A DNA stretch of 64,000 bases from Trichoplusia ni (GCF_003590095.1 NC_039481.1:8711895-8775894); one strand, 5' to 3'; shown: positions 38,362 through 49,911, counted from the first letter of the stretch. Numbers and translations: made by a program. The notes: a model not told the origin generated them from the letters alone.

Positions 38362-38434
38362 TTTTCTGAGGACATATTTTCATGCTGACCTGTATTTATC
38401 TTTTACGATGCGTCGCTGGTAATCCCACTTCTGA

Positions 38435-38842
38435 TGTGGGAGCGTCAGGAACATTTTCCGAACAGTCTAGGTTGGCCTCCATCTTGGGCGTATGAGCGAC
38501 GGGATGTTCGAAATAAAAGCGTCAATGTTATCTTGTAGATTGTATAATGTGAACTTAGAACATTATGGAGTAGAATACAATAGGACGGTTGAGATGGAAT
38601 ATTATTTGGAGCCAATAGGTTAGTACGTGCTCGCTATTTTTATGACAACTGTCTTGACAAGCAAAACGAACGTCGTCGCACCTAGCGCCACCTACTACTC
38701 TATTCGGGGTAACCCGCTCCCTTTTATAATTTACCACTTACTCATTATAATAATAATTATGGACTATCTTAATACACATTTCCACAATCAATTAAAATCG
38801 TCTAAATAAACAAAGTATTCTCAATTAATCCGCGCGCCGTCA
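38435..38842 (-). repeat. Long terminal repeat, right copy
   Basis: 408 bp, identical on reading to the left copy at an offset of 3695 bases. If the element runs leftwards this is the 5' LTR and its TATAAAAG lies at 38721-38729. Confidence 0.9.
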
Positions 38843-38904
38843 TATATATATATATAGATAGAAGTAGTTTTAATATTGATTTCTTACAAATATCAAATTG
38901 TCAT

Positions 38905-39133
38905 CCATACGTCATTACATAGCTGCCATTTGCGTTTTGTTATACCACGTTTTATAGTGACTGACGTTTCATGTCAAGTCACACGGGAACGCTGTCGAAC
39001 GGGATAAAAAGTATCCTATGTCCGTCTCCTAGCTCTAAGCTACCTCCCTACCAATTTTCAGCCAAATCTGTTCTGCCGTTCTTGAGTTATAAGTGGTGTA
39101 ACTAACACGACTTTCTTTTATATATATAGATAG
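38905..39133 (+). repeat. Dispersed repeat with TATATATAGAT tail
   Basis: Contains GGGATAAAAAGTATCCTATG, CCAATTTTCAGCCAAATCTG and GAGTTATAAGTGGTGTAAC, ending ACTTTCTTTTATATATATAG. A second copy (about 34640-34739, tail 38843-38857) was split by the LTR element. Confidence 0.65.
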
Positions 39134-39189
39134 TAGATAATTTGTACAGTTCTCCACTATTCACCCATACTATATTCTTTTCCTTATAT

Positions 39190-39480
39190 GTTCCTTTAAA
39201 GTGAAGTGAAGCTTGTTAAAATATGAAGGTAGAACGAGCAACATCTTCTGTCAAGACGAACGCCACCTCAGTCTGCCCGTGACCATGATATATATACTCG
39301 TAGCGGTGCGTTCACTGTCAAACTCGTGGTTGCGTCAATACACTCATGGTGAAACAATAAATAGTGTTACGTTCGATGTGTGTTTCGTGTGGCTACACCT
39401 GCAAAGGTGTCGAAACGTCGGGAACTAAAATCTAAAATAAAACCGCGATTAAACCCGTAAAATTAGTTTTATTTCAATGT
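39190..39480 (+). repeat. Dispersed repeat with GGTGTCGAAACGTCGGGA motif, plus copy
   Basis: Contains CAGTCTGCCCGTGACCATGA, CCTGCAAAGGTGTCGAAAC and AAAACCGCGATTAAACCCGT. The inverted partner is at 26645-26760. It is a lepidopteran-wide family as I recall it, perhaps a Penelope-like element end, but that class is uncertain. Confidence 0.55.
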
Positions 39481-39552
39481 ATTATTGTTTTGTTAAAACT
39501 TTATTTTTGCTGAACTAATTGACGTACTGAGTCTGTACTCTCTGGGTTCCAT

Positions 39553-39712
39553 CAAACATAAAACGGCGACAAGGACGGCCTCGAATGAGATGGCGCGACG
39601 AACTGGATGCGTACCACAAACAGTGGATGGCAAAAGCAATAGACCGGACAGAGTGGAAGAATCTAAGGGAGGCCTTTGCCCTGCAGTGGGAGAGTAACGG
39701 CTGAAAAAAAAA
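39553..39712 (+). mobile_element. Non-LTR retrotransposon C-terminal fragment with poly(A)
   Basis: A plus-strand frame with KRRQGRPRMRWRDELDAYHK and LREAFALQWESNG, then TGA and an A9-10 run. The GRPRMRW / W(K)NLREAF pattern is typical of the C-terminus of RTE/CR1-group polyproteins. Heavily 5' truncated. Confidence 0.6.
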
Positions 39713-39980
39713 AGACGTGTGTTCAGATGGGTATTACTCAACGCCTTCAACTTACCATATAGCAACCGTATGTTGATTGACGAACTAAAAAAACTTAGCT
39801 TTTGAATGTTTTGCTAACAAAACTTTTTTGTAACATTTAAATTAGGTTACAACAGTGTGTAGACTCAGTAGTAGTAGTAGTTAGTGATTTTTTTTTATTA
39901 ACTGAGAAATATAAAATCTTTTATTTAAATGTCATATTAAATTTCGTTTATTCCAGCTTTTTCGTTCTTTATCTTAATAA

Positions 39981-40203
39981 CTAGCTGTTGCCCGCGACTA
40001 CGTCCGCTTGGTTAGAAATTTTTCCAATTTTTCTATTATATTTTCGCTTCTATTAGTCGCAGCGTGATGGGATACAGCCTAAAACCTTCCTCGTTGAATG
40101 GTCTCTTCAACACAAAAAGATTTTTTTTAATTTGAACCAGTAGTTCCTGAGATTAGCGCGTTCAAACAAACAAATCCTTCTGCTTTATATATTAGTATAG
40201 ATT
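39981..40203 (+). repeat. Dispersed repeat beginning CTAGCTGTTGCCCGCGAC, copy 1
   Basis: Starts CTAGCTGTTGCCCGCGAC, contains TAGTCGCAGCGTGATGGG and GAGATTAGCGCGTTCAAAC, and ends TATATATTAGTATAGAT. Further copies lie at 40451-40727 (+) and 48920-49163 (-). Confidence 0.75.
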
Positions 40204-40450
40204 AGTATAAGGTAATTTCAAAATATTAATCAAATACGAAAATATAGTTTGGTTGGTGTTGCTTTTACAAGTAATTCTTTTTCATGCCAGTGATAAAGAA
40301 ATGCTTTCAAACGTAGCATCAATTATATCAGTAGTTAACCAAAAAGTATTTATCTGTGAGGAAATAATAGCGGTTTATTAAGTTTTTTTTTATTGTTTAC
40401 GTTTCACATATCAAATACGTACGTAATTATTTATGTAATATATTATTAAA

Positions 40451-40727
40451 CTAGCTGTTGCCCGCGACTTCGTCCGCGTGGTAGAAGATATAAGTTAAGA
40501 ATTTTTGAACGAAAGCAGTCGTTGATGAATGTTTTTCCCCGTTTTTGCTACATTTTCCATTGTATCTTCGCTCCTATTAGTCGCAGCGTGATTGTATATA
40601 GCCCATAACCTTCCTCGATGAAAGGTCTATTGAACACAAGATTTTTTCAATTTGAACCATTAGTTCCTGAGATTAGCGCGTTCAAACAAACAAACAAACT
40701 CTACAGCTTTATATATTAGTATAGATT
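40451..40727 (+). repeat. Dispersed repeat beginning CTAGCTGTTGCCCGCGAC, copy 2
   Basis: Same start, body and TATATATTAGTATAGAT end as the copy 250 bp to the left, with a longer interior. The two copies lie in tandem orientation. Confidence 0.75.
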
Positions 40728-41314
40728 TTATATAAATTTGGTAACCATGTATAATTATAAAATTTGAGAACTTGTCATTATTAAAGCTGAAAAAAGCGAG
40801 AAATAATTGTACTTAATAAATAAATCTGAGTGAAATGAAACAAAATACAAATAGTTAGGTAATACTTAATTTTAATCTTATCTTTAACAAAAAATAAATA
40901 AAAATAAGTCAGACTTGACACAAGTAAATGACACAAGAAAATAGGAGTCGTAAACAGCAAACCAAACATTGATATAAATATTAAATCGGCACTGTTCTAC
41001 AAGATAACTCACCCAAATCTTTGACGTTAAGTATTTAATTTCCAAGAGCCGATACATAATTTTGAGTGCTAAGGCACAAGATAGACTAATAAGACGTTAG
41101 ACTAAGTTATGTTGTCCACTATAACTGTCCACAATGAGTGGACTAGTAGATAAATAAGTTTTGTTCTACTCAACCCTGTCTTACGCATCTTCTGTCTCAC
41201 TTACTCCTAATGGAATTAAAAAGTACTCTTTCTTCTGAAATCGAAGTCTTCACACTTATAGGAAGTTTAAGAATTAGGTAATCTATCGTGCTCGAGAACT
41301 ACCGTATAATGTTT

Positions 41315-41520
41315 ATGACTGCACGGGCAGTCGAGTGGTTGAGGTCACCAAACGCATTGAGCGCGACGTGTCGCGAGCTCGATACCTGCGTAGGACAAGC
41401 ATTTGTGTGATCCACTAATGCTTGTCCAGAGTCGCAGTGTCTTTGTGTATGTATCTTGAATGTTGTGTGAAACTCCCGCGACTCAAAAAAAATCCTTAAT
41501 GCGGGGATCGTTAAAAAAAG
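41315..41520 (+). mobile_element. SINE-like repeat of a second family
   Basis: GGGCAGTCGAGTGGTTGAGG and GAGCTCGATACCTGCG have A/B-box character. They are followed by CTTGTCCAGAGTCGCAGTGT and AACTCCCGCGACTC, with an A/T-rich end. A related fragment lies at 29385-29515 in the same orientation. Confidence 0.5.
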
Positions 41521-41722
41521 GAATGAGGAATAACATCGCCGGCAATGTATGACAGCTTGCACTGTTAAATAAGAGTTCCCACCCTCCGTAATGTGATACA
41601 AATCGCACGATATTTTTCGATTTGCCTAAATGAGCATTCTACAATGTTAATACGTCAATAATATTTCACATTTCGTAATCTCAAGGCAATCTGACTGATC
41701 TATTTCGTCGCGTAGTTAAATA

Positions 41723-44700
41723 TTAATTGATGAGTTTTCTGCTATGTTCTGTTGAAGGTGACATATCAGCGGAGAATACAGTCAACAGAAAGTCTTTGTA
41801 TTTCTGTAAATCTGCTTTGTACACTATGCGGGAGTTTGGTTCCGTGTGGTTAAAATAGTTGGTGTTCACGCCTCGATTTTCCCCTGAAAATATGGAAAAT
41901 AAAATGTTTTATAAGGTAAATACATAACATAGTGTAAATATGGACGATGTGTTTAAATATTATTTGTGATTTGTTGCACTCTAAATTTTCTTACATAAGT
42001 CGAATTGATTAATTTATTTGCGATATCTTACCACAAGTTGAAATACTGTTTTTAGATAGCTTGAAGTCTGTGACAATGCTGTTGTCTAGTGCTATAGCGG
42101 AGACCACGGGGTCCAACAGGGTCCAGGACTCAGATGATGGTAGCGAAACGCGTTCAAAACTTGTCAATGTCTGTACTAAAGGAGTTTGGATTGACCCAAA
42201 AACGTCGGTACGCCATTCCTGAAATTTTGATTTTTTTTTTATTAAATAAATACGCCTTCGATCAAAAAAATGTTTTTCGTTTTTATAATCAGCTAAATCG
42301 ACTAAAAGGTAAACCCAGCAAACGAACTTGATGGCATCATTATTTTAGACAGATCTATTTGCCACTTATTGTGTCTAGCATTAATTTTAGCTGGGTTGCA
42401 ATTACTCAGACACAGACAACAACAGGCTTCCGCTGCCCAGTATGTATCGAGGTTCACCTTCGCATTTTCAAGAGGCAGACATGCAAAGAGGTTTACTTTG
42501 AGAGGTGACTCTTACCGACTATTACTATCGTTCACTAAATTTAGGTGCTAGATTGCAGACTGATGCAGGTTAAAAAAATAACAACACTTACAGTGTTGTT
42601 TTTTAACAATAACCTAACCTAACCTTATCTACATCTAAAAATATGTATATGTTAATATGTGTCATAAACAAATAACAATCTTATTGACATACCTTTGTAA
42701 TAGTTAACGATTTATAAACTTGTGAGAATGGTACAAATGTCACTATGTCTGCTACAGCACCATCAGCTACGATATAATAGGCTTCTACATCCATCTCTGC
42801 ATTGAATTCTGGACCAGGATGATCTTTACCTGTAATTAAACAAATTAAGCAATAATAATAATTGATATATTATAAAGAAGACTATAGATAATGACTTAGC
42901 ACCACATGTGACAAACGGAGATAACTAAAAATATTGGAATATTGAATTACTTCAATTTGTCCCTCTTGTAATTAAATGTATTTTTCTAACGGCGGCTTTT
43001 TTTAAACGACTCCTGCACTGAAGAGTTTAAGTCTTGTGCTGTGAGAGCTTCACCACATGGTTTTATTCACAGAATTAGTTACAAGTCAAAGTTGTCTTTT
43101 TAAAACTTGTGTCAAGTGTAAGGGTTTAAACTGCCCCTGGGCTTCAGACATGGATTTCTTGTATGCCATAAGTTTCCAGATGCTTGACTGGACCATTTAT
43201 ATCTAGTGAAAACCGTTTAGAAATCCATCATCTCAGCCTATAGCTGTCCATTGCTCGACATAGACCTCTCCATACGTTCTCCAGCGCGAACGGTTCATTG
43301 CCACCTGCATCCAACCATTTAGAACTACGCATTTGAATCAGAAAAGACTGACTTATTTAGCTTTGCTTTTCTCATCGAGAAAATTGAACACGATAACCAT
43401 CAGTTATACTAGTCGCAAGCAGAAAATATCCCTGCAATAACTTAATAAAATATACTTACTAAATAGATGTCCACCACCAACGTACAGATGTGCCAATCTG
43501 CTTATAAACATAGGATCCAATCTGATTGCCAACGCGATATTCGTAAGAGGTCCTAAAGCCACGACGACAAGTTCCCCTGAAATAGAAGTATTTTAAATAG
43601 GTTTTTTCAATAAATTGACGTACAGGAAATTGTGGGCAGTCTTTCAAGTTGGTAAACAGAGTTGGAGACTGATTCATCATTCATTTTAGCAGACTACATC
43701 GGCTAGCCTTTTTATTAATATTTGTGAACTAGTTGTTGCCCGCGAAAATTGAAAAAACTCCCGGGAACATACAAAAGAAACTATCCTGTGTGTTATTAAT
43801 GGTTATAAACTCTCTGTGTACCAAGTTTCGTCTAAATCCGTTCTGATGCTTTTGCGTGAAAGAGGAACAAACATCAATACGTACAAGCTTTCGCGCTTAT
43901 AATTTAGTAGGTCAAAGTCCAAGTCATTTATTCATTTACAAATGAGGATATAGATAGGATATGTAGATGTTAAATATCATAGAATATTAATTCTAATATT
44001 TATATTCTCATTTGGTATTATATTGTAAAAAGTGTCAGAGCTGTGGCTACTATTCTGTAAAACATGGATTTAAGGTTAACTGAACATCATCATCATCATC
44101 ATCTCAGCCTATCGCCGTCCACTGCTGAACGTAGGCCTCCCCCAAAGAGCGCCAACCATCCCGGTCCTGGGCAGCCCGCATCCATCCGCTGCCAGCCACC
44201 TTCTTCAAATCATCGGTCCATCGTGCCGCAGGACGTCCTACACTACGTTTGCCTAAACGTGGTCTCCACTCTAACACGTGTCTGCTCCATCGACCGTCTG
44301 TCCGTCTGCAGACATGGCCGGCCCATTTCCACTTCAGCGTGCTGATTCTGCGAGCAATATCGGTAACTTTGGTTCTCTGGCGGATGACTTCGTTACGAAT
44401 TTTATCCACCAGAGATACCCCGAGCATCGCTCTCTCCATCGCACGCTGAGCAACCTTGAATTTATGGACCAGGCCCACGGTGAGTGTCCACGTTTCAGCT
44501 CCATACGTCATTACGGGTAGGACGCACTGGTTAAAGACCCTGGTCTTAAGGGATTGTGGTATCGACGATTCAAAGATATGACGTAGCTTCCCGAATGCTG
44601 CCCAGCCCAAACGTATTCTTCTGCTCGCTTCCTTCTCGAAGTTGTGTCGCCCCCGTTAACTGAACGTTTTTCTAGAATAGCACTTTTTGTAAGCTGACTT

Positions 44701-47445
44701 GTGGAAATATCTAACTAATCTATGTTGTACCTTTATACTTCTTTGATAATTCAATTAAAGCGATCGCAGCATGTTCTTTCTCAACCTGCACTGGTTCCAT
44801 GGATTCTAAGAAGTCGCCAAGACCGTCGTACCCAAAGTAGTAATCACTTTCGATACCTTGTATAAGGCACTGAGAAGCACCTGAATAAACTGGTACCTGA
44901 AATTCACAAATGGAAAATTGTTGAAAAATCTAAATTAAACTTACATAAAATGTTACAGGTTAAAATATACATAATGCATAATTATAACACGACATATATC
45001 AAAAGTTATCTACAAAATTATGACTGTCACAACTGTTGCTTAACCTCGACAGTCGGACGTACAGGCGGACAGACGCAGCGAGTCAGAAAAATAGCTCCGT
45101 TTTTACCATTTTTTTGCGAAATAAAAAAACAAGATCTAAAGCAGTTTCGGGAGTAAAACTCCGGTGCAAACCGTCATCTCACGTCAGTCAAAGCCTTAAG
45201 AACTGTTGAAGGAATATTATACTTACATCATTTCTATCAACTAGGCTCAGTATCCTGCCGCTGTTGATTATCGCTTGAGTTAAGTTCACGTTACCGTAGC
45301 TAGTGGTTATAGCTACTACGTTAGGTCTGAAACAAAAGAAATGTGTAATTATTGTAAAGCCTAATTTTCGTTCAACAGTAGGACCAATGGACCGATCACC
45401 TAAGAAAGGAGTTGCCTCAGACTGGATGCGTTTGGCGGAGGACTGCGTGTTGTGGTGCAACTTGAGGGCCTATGTTCAGCGGTGGTTTCGTTAGGCTAAT
45501 TTCATTGATTGATTGTTCAAAGGTAAAGGAATATGCCACTAGATTCCTTGTCCACGCTACGGTCACGCCTTAAATTTGGTAAAGTGAACAAATGTTTCAC
45601 TAGATGATGATGATGATTCCGTCCGTATTTTAAGATGGTTTGTCTGATCAGTCATTGTTTAACTTAATACATATTTAGCATCAGAATAAACCTACACTTT
45701 TCTAAATAGCTACAGAAAGGAATTTCTGACTAATGAATTTTTGAACATCTTATCTTGATAAAAATGTCAAGAGGCGATTCTCCCTAGATGTCACGTTAAA
45801 AATTTCCTATATATCTTATGAATTATGATATCGTCATTCTTATCATGCCAGGACCATCGAACGATGTTCCTTAATCTTGGTAAATCGATTTCTCTCATTT
45901 TCTACTTGTTTATTTAGATAACTTTCAATTTCTTATCCGAAAAAGGCTTAATACAATCTTGCATCATCTTTTGAAAAACCTAAAGATTATCTTGAGATAT
46001 TTGTTGCTAATGGCTGATTGTAAGATAAACCGGATGATCAGAGAGCAGGTTTAAACGACGTAAACGTAAAACCTTTTAAGTGGACATTCTTAATAGAAAA
46101 TATGTATAAGTACGATTCCATTTTTATTTTGAAATTGCGATAGGCAAACTTTCCAAAGGTGACAAACAAGGCTATATATTATAGGTACAAGAAAAATCTA
46201 AAGCTAGTCTGATAATAAAGGCATATGACGATCTAAAAAGAACGACGGTCATGACCTAACACGTTCCTACCAACAGCCAAAATGTCTGTATTTTTTTATA
46301 ATTATTAGAATATTGAAAGTAATCTATTCGGTATGCAACACCAGCTAATATATAAAGACAATCCGCAGCTGAAAGGCATGAACTACCCCTTAATAACAGA
46401 GAATAGGATACTAAGCTGTGAGTATGGATAGAAATTCCCAGTAATAAGTATTTAAAAAGTCACATTAATTAGACCAAAACGTTTTGAACATTTGTTTGGT
46501 GATTACATACCCATAAAAAAACGTTTCGTACTGGAAAGCCATGGCAATAGCGTACGCATCGTCAGCGCCTCCATCGTGATCAATGACCATCTTCTGTCGG
46601 TATGGCGATGCTTCATCACTGGAAATAAAAAAATACATCGATTTGAGAAACATATTTTATTAGAATTAGCAGTTTCTTGTGAAATTTTTGGTTTTAATAA
46701 AAATAACAAATGGTTTTATTCTGTGGAACTTAGATTATCACCCTAAGAGGCAGGCCAAAAAAACAAAAGTAAAATGTAGTTTTAAAAAAATACGAACAAA
46801 ATTTCAGACACAAAGACGTAATAAGTATATTTTAACTTTAAAAAACAAAGTACTAAATATCTATATATCCAAATATTATTTAGAATGACGTTATGATATA
46901 ATTGCAGCTATCAGCTCTACCAAGTTCGAAATTAATCAAAACATCAGTTGGCAATCTCAAAATTGGATTTGATTAAGTTTATTATAGCTTGATAAATTAT
47001 GATATTAAACATCGTGAATCAATTAATTGAATCCAGGATTTCTTCTTGTTATTCAACTTGATATTTTAAACTGCCCGTTTGCCAATGTTTCCTTTAGGGT
47101 AATTATTACTTGTGAAAAAGTTGAAATAACTTTGTAACACACTGAAAAAGTGCTTGCCGGGATTTGAATATAGGACCGTTGATTTGACAGTAAAGTCATA
47201 ATTATAGCTGTCGCTGTTACGAACTTTCTGGATACTTCACTTCATTCAATTTTTAATAATCATTTCGCCAGCAAGTGTGATCAATATTGGACCAATCCTC
47301 GACATTTTCTCACATTAACAACAATTACAGGTACTTTTATTACTAGGTACTATTAGTCATTAAAGGTATTCCCAAAAAAGAAAATTTAAATTTCTTACCT
47401 TCCAAATAAACAAAAGAAAACGAATATACAAATTATTCTCTCCAT
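41723..47445 (-). CDS. Secreted inosine-uridine preferring nucleoside hydrolase (eight coding exons)
   Basis: Nucleoside N-glycosidase paralogous to the gene at 25053-32969. Coding exons: 47399-47445, 46511-46618, 45227-45326, 44731-44896, 43460-43576, 42693-42829, 42032-42218, 41723-41883. They sum to 1023 nt, 340 aa plus TAA, all GT..AG with consistent phases. Exon 1 encodes MERIICIFVFFCLFG, a short hydrophobic start that reads as a signal peptide. Exon 2 carries the calcium-site stretch VIDHDGGADDAYAI (Asp29, 31, 35, 36). Later come VALGPLTNIALAI, LYVGGGH, GPEFNAEMDVEA (about 185-196) and LLDPVVSA (Asp261). Probably exported or luminal. Introns 2 and 4 contain RTE-like debris. No AATAAA is seen just after the stop. 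The 51.9 kb anchor exon may be an alternative first exon. Confidence 0.93.
43225..43320 (-). mobile_element. Old RTE-like tail fragment in intron 5 of the secreted hydrolase
   Basis: CATCATCTCAGCCTATAGC followed by diverged RTE 3'-end sequence on the minus strand. It is more decayed than the 44.1 kb copy and shows no obvious target-site duplication. Confidence 0.55.
43728..43912 (+). repeat. Dispersed repeat beginning CTAGTTGTTGCCCGCGA, diverged copy
   Basis: Starts ACTAGTTGTTGCCCGCG but continues with a different body (AAGTTTCGTCTAAATCCGTT, AAGCTTTCGCGCTTATA). It lies in intron 4 of the secreted hydrolase. Confidence 0.5.
44086..44654 (-). mobile_element. 5'-truncated RTE-like retrotransposon in intron 4 of the secreted hydrolase
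   Basis: A 569-bp insert flanked by GTTAACTGAAC at 44075-44085 and 44655-44665. It encodes the C-terminal end of an RTE-type non-LTR polyprotein: a 168-codon frame (44104-44610, minus) with VLPVMTYGAETWTLT, WAGHVCRR, GRPAARWTDDL and the ending AYVQQWTAIG. A frame break near 44625 separates it from a few more upstream residues. It lacks the reverse transcriptase core and endonuclease, so it is immobile. It lies in the intron between exons 4 and 5. Confidence 0.9.
45360..45496 (+). mobile_element. Old RTE-like C-terminal fragment in intron 2 of the secreted hydrolase
   Basis: A plus-strand frame reading VASDWMRLAEDCVLWCNLRA then YVQRWFR and a stop resembles the last residues of RTE-type polyproteins, from a different subfamily than the 44.1 kb copy. 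It is antisense to the host gene and 5' truncated. Confidence 0.5.
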
Positions 47446-47510
47446 GTTCCCCTTGATCTTGACCGTACTCTTGAATAATTTCGTGCTTTCCAGATAAAAA
47501 ATGAAATACA

Positions 47511-47541
47511 ACTGATATTTATGTTAACATGTCCTTATATA
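47511..47541 (-). promoter_or_regulatory. TATA box and arthropod initiator of the secreted nucleoside hydrolase
   Basis: On the minus strand TATATAA (47535-47541) is followed by TCAGT (47511-47515), whose A lies at 47513. The first T of the TATA box is 28 nt upstream of that A, the canonical spacing. The predicted 5' UTR is 68 nt and leads into the ATG at 47445. The element supports a focused, probably tissue-specific start. Confidence 0.7.
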
Positions 47542-48919
47542 TCTTTAATAAATCGAAATCATGTTCATATCTATGTAATCTGACAGTTATTACCTACTAT
47601 TATTATATCACACTATCTTATTATGAATGTGATACAATCAGTTGTACCACCCCGATACGCTTTAATGCAAATTGTTCGATATTTTTATGCTTTTCAAATT
47701 TTCTTAAATTACTGTTTACAGATTATTTTTATTTTATGCAAGAAATACTATTATTTGCGTATTATTTTATCATTTTAATTGTAAAACCATGAAGAGCCGG
47801 TTTTTATGCTGGTATGTAATGGCGCGCGCACTTTTCACGATGGCACTTTTTTTCTTTTCTATCTTCAATTAATACACCAATGCCTTGTTAGCTACAAGGC
47901 ATTAATGTATTCAATCCAAATCACTATCTTCACTTTTTTTAAATTAATTAATTATATAATTTCCAAAACATTACTAGGATCTCGTAAAGCTCATTCTATT
48001 CAAGTATATTTACTTTTAAAGTCTATTTCCACTATTATTTTTATCCAACTTTTCACTCCATTGACAATACTAGTTTCACACTGTTATTTTCGCACAGTCT
48101 CCTTAAAGGACCTCCTTCAATGAGGTTCTTTTAAGCACTAAGCTCGTACCAGCCTGTAGCTATTTATAACGCACATGTTTTTTGCTCACTAGGCTAACAA
48201 AATAACTAAAGGCACATGCCCCTCATAAGCTATCTTTTAGGAAACATAAAAGTCTTCCTTATTTAATGAACATTAAAACTCGATTTTTTCTGCCAACTGT
48301 TGTTTGAAGATCATCACTTTCTTTTACTTTGTAATGACTTTTATATTAGCCATATAACCAATGCACAACTTATGAAGATTTACACTCCGAACTAACAACC
48401 TACTTATTATCGAAAACAGTTAACAGACGGACATGCTATTGCAGTTGAGGAAGAGAAGCACCACTCTGCGCCATTAAGTGACATATTGAATGTAACATGG
48501 TGTTAGGTGGACTTGATGGTAGACAATCAGCACAAGCACTACCGAAAAAGAAACTATTAATAGTAATTCACAACTGACATAAAAAGATCGAACACTGTTT
48601 CCGACAAATCAAATGATGACTTTCCTCCAAGAATTGTTTTTTATTGATAACGTTCAACGATGAACGAATCAATAAAAAAAATATATATATAAAAATTGGA
48701 AAAGAAAACGTGTTATTTTGAAGTTTGAATTAGATTTACTAAAACCCTTCCTGTTTGTCGACTAAATATCACTAAAATTAAGTCATAGGTCAAGGTTGTT
48801 TAAAACCAGCCTTAATCGTAATAAAAACGAGATTCTGAGTTGCTTCGCAAAAACCAGTATAATGTTAAACGTCCATTGGGATGCGTTGTATATCTATATA
48901 TTATTTTACAAATATATGC

Positions 48920-49163
48920 TGAAGGGTTTGTTTGTTTGAACGCGCTAATCTCAGGAACTACTGGTTCGAATTGAAAATCTTTTTGTGTTGAATAGACCAT
49001 TTCTCAAGGAAGGTTATAGGGTATGTAACATCACGCTGCGACTAATAGGAGCGAAGATAAAATGGAGAATGTGGCAAAAACGTGGAAAATATTCATCTTC
49101 AAGGCCTTCCGTTCAAAAATACCTAACTTAAACCACGCGGACGTAGTCGTGGGCAATAGCTAG
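48920..49163 (-). repeat. Dispersed repeat beginning CTAGCTGTTGCCCGCGAC, copy 3 (inverted)
   Basis: Reads GCGCTAATCTCAGGAACTAC on the left and ACGTAGTCGTGGGCAATAGC at the right, the inverse of the 40 kb copies. Confidence 0.7.
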
Positions 49164-49911
49164 TTTTACTATAAATTTCGAAAAACAAAAATCTAAATTG
49201 ATCATTTCAATTTTTTTCCTTTAACTATTATTTTCTTTTTAGGAGTCCTAAATCTCTGTCGCGCAGAGTATGCGCGAACGATCCCGTGACTCTGGCTAAA
49301 GCAGTAGAAGCGGCTCGGGGTGTTTTTAGACGGTGGAAGTCCGACATATCCCCACGCCGTGCCCTCGACGTGGGTTGAAGACATTAGCGTTTCTCCCCGG
49401 AAAAAAAGGAGTCCTAAATGTCTATCTGCTGTCTATTGCGCTTTCACGCCTAAATCAATAATCTCATTTAAGAGGAACTTTTTACACATATACTTTTAAA
49501 ATTCTAAAAGGATACTTTCTTCTGTGAATACACGGCAAGAAGCGACATATCCGTTCCACACTCGCATTAATATTATTTTAAAACAGAAGATGATAGTAAT
49601 ATTATTGCAAAACACATAATTATAGGGCTATTTTGATTTCTACTCTGATTACGAAATCATTACATTGTAAGAAACTGAAGTTAACACGCAAAAAACTTTC
49701 CAAGCACTGTTTCAAATTATCACTGATTATTTTAAAATAGTAGAAAATAATATAATTGCATGTCGCATAACAACATTTAATATGCATAAAACAAGTAAAT
49801 TACGTGTAACAATATGACTTAATAACGTTCGAAATCAACCATCTTATCGCGTATTTCTCTAATCAAAAGAAACAAAAGAATTGATTCGAATCTGTAATAT
49901 ACCTATGTATA

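Larger units (their letters stand above)
34740..38842 (-). mobile_element. LTR retrotransposon, apparently non-autonomous, with identical LTRs
   Basis: Two 408-bp direct repeats (34740-35147 and 38435-38842) each start TGTGGGAGCG and end GCGCCGTCA. I compared them base by base and found no difference. The flanks are TATA on both sides (34736-34739 and 38843-38846), consistent with a 4-bp duplication inside a TA-repeat tract. The 3287-bp interior has no long ORF on either strand. A damaged zinc-knuckle-like peptide on the minus strand and a TATAAAAG motif in the minus-strand reading of the LTR favour minus orientation, possibly Ty1/copia-like; AATAAA in the plus reading of the LTR is contrary evidence. 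No clear primer-binding site or polypurine tract was found. It inserted into the TA tail of an older dispersed repeat. Confidence 0.85.

Noticed and set aside
44064..44520. Plus-strand open frames of 66-93 codons
   Set aside because: Antisense shadows of the RTE C-terminal fragment on the minus strand.
47529..48123. Hydrophobic plus-strand ORFs upstream of the secreted hydrolase (87 and 105 codons), considered as a chemoreceptor fragment
   Set aside because: Hydrophobicity follows from T-rich DNA, and no receptor signature or splice sites are seen.
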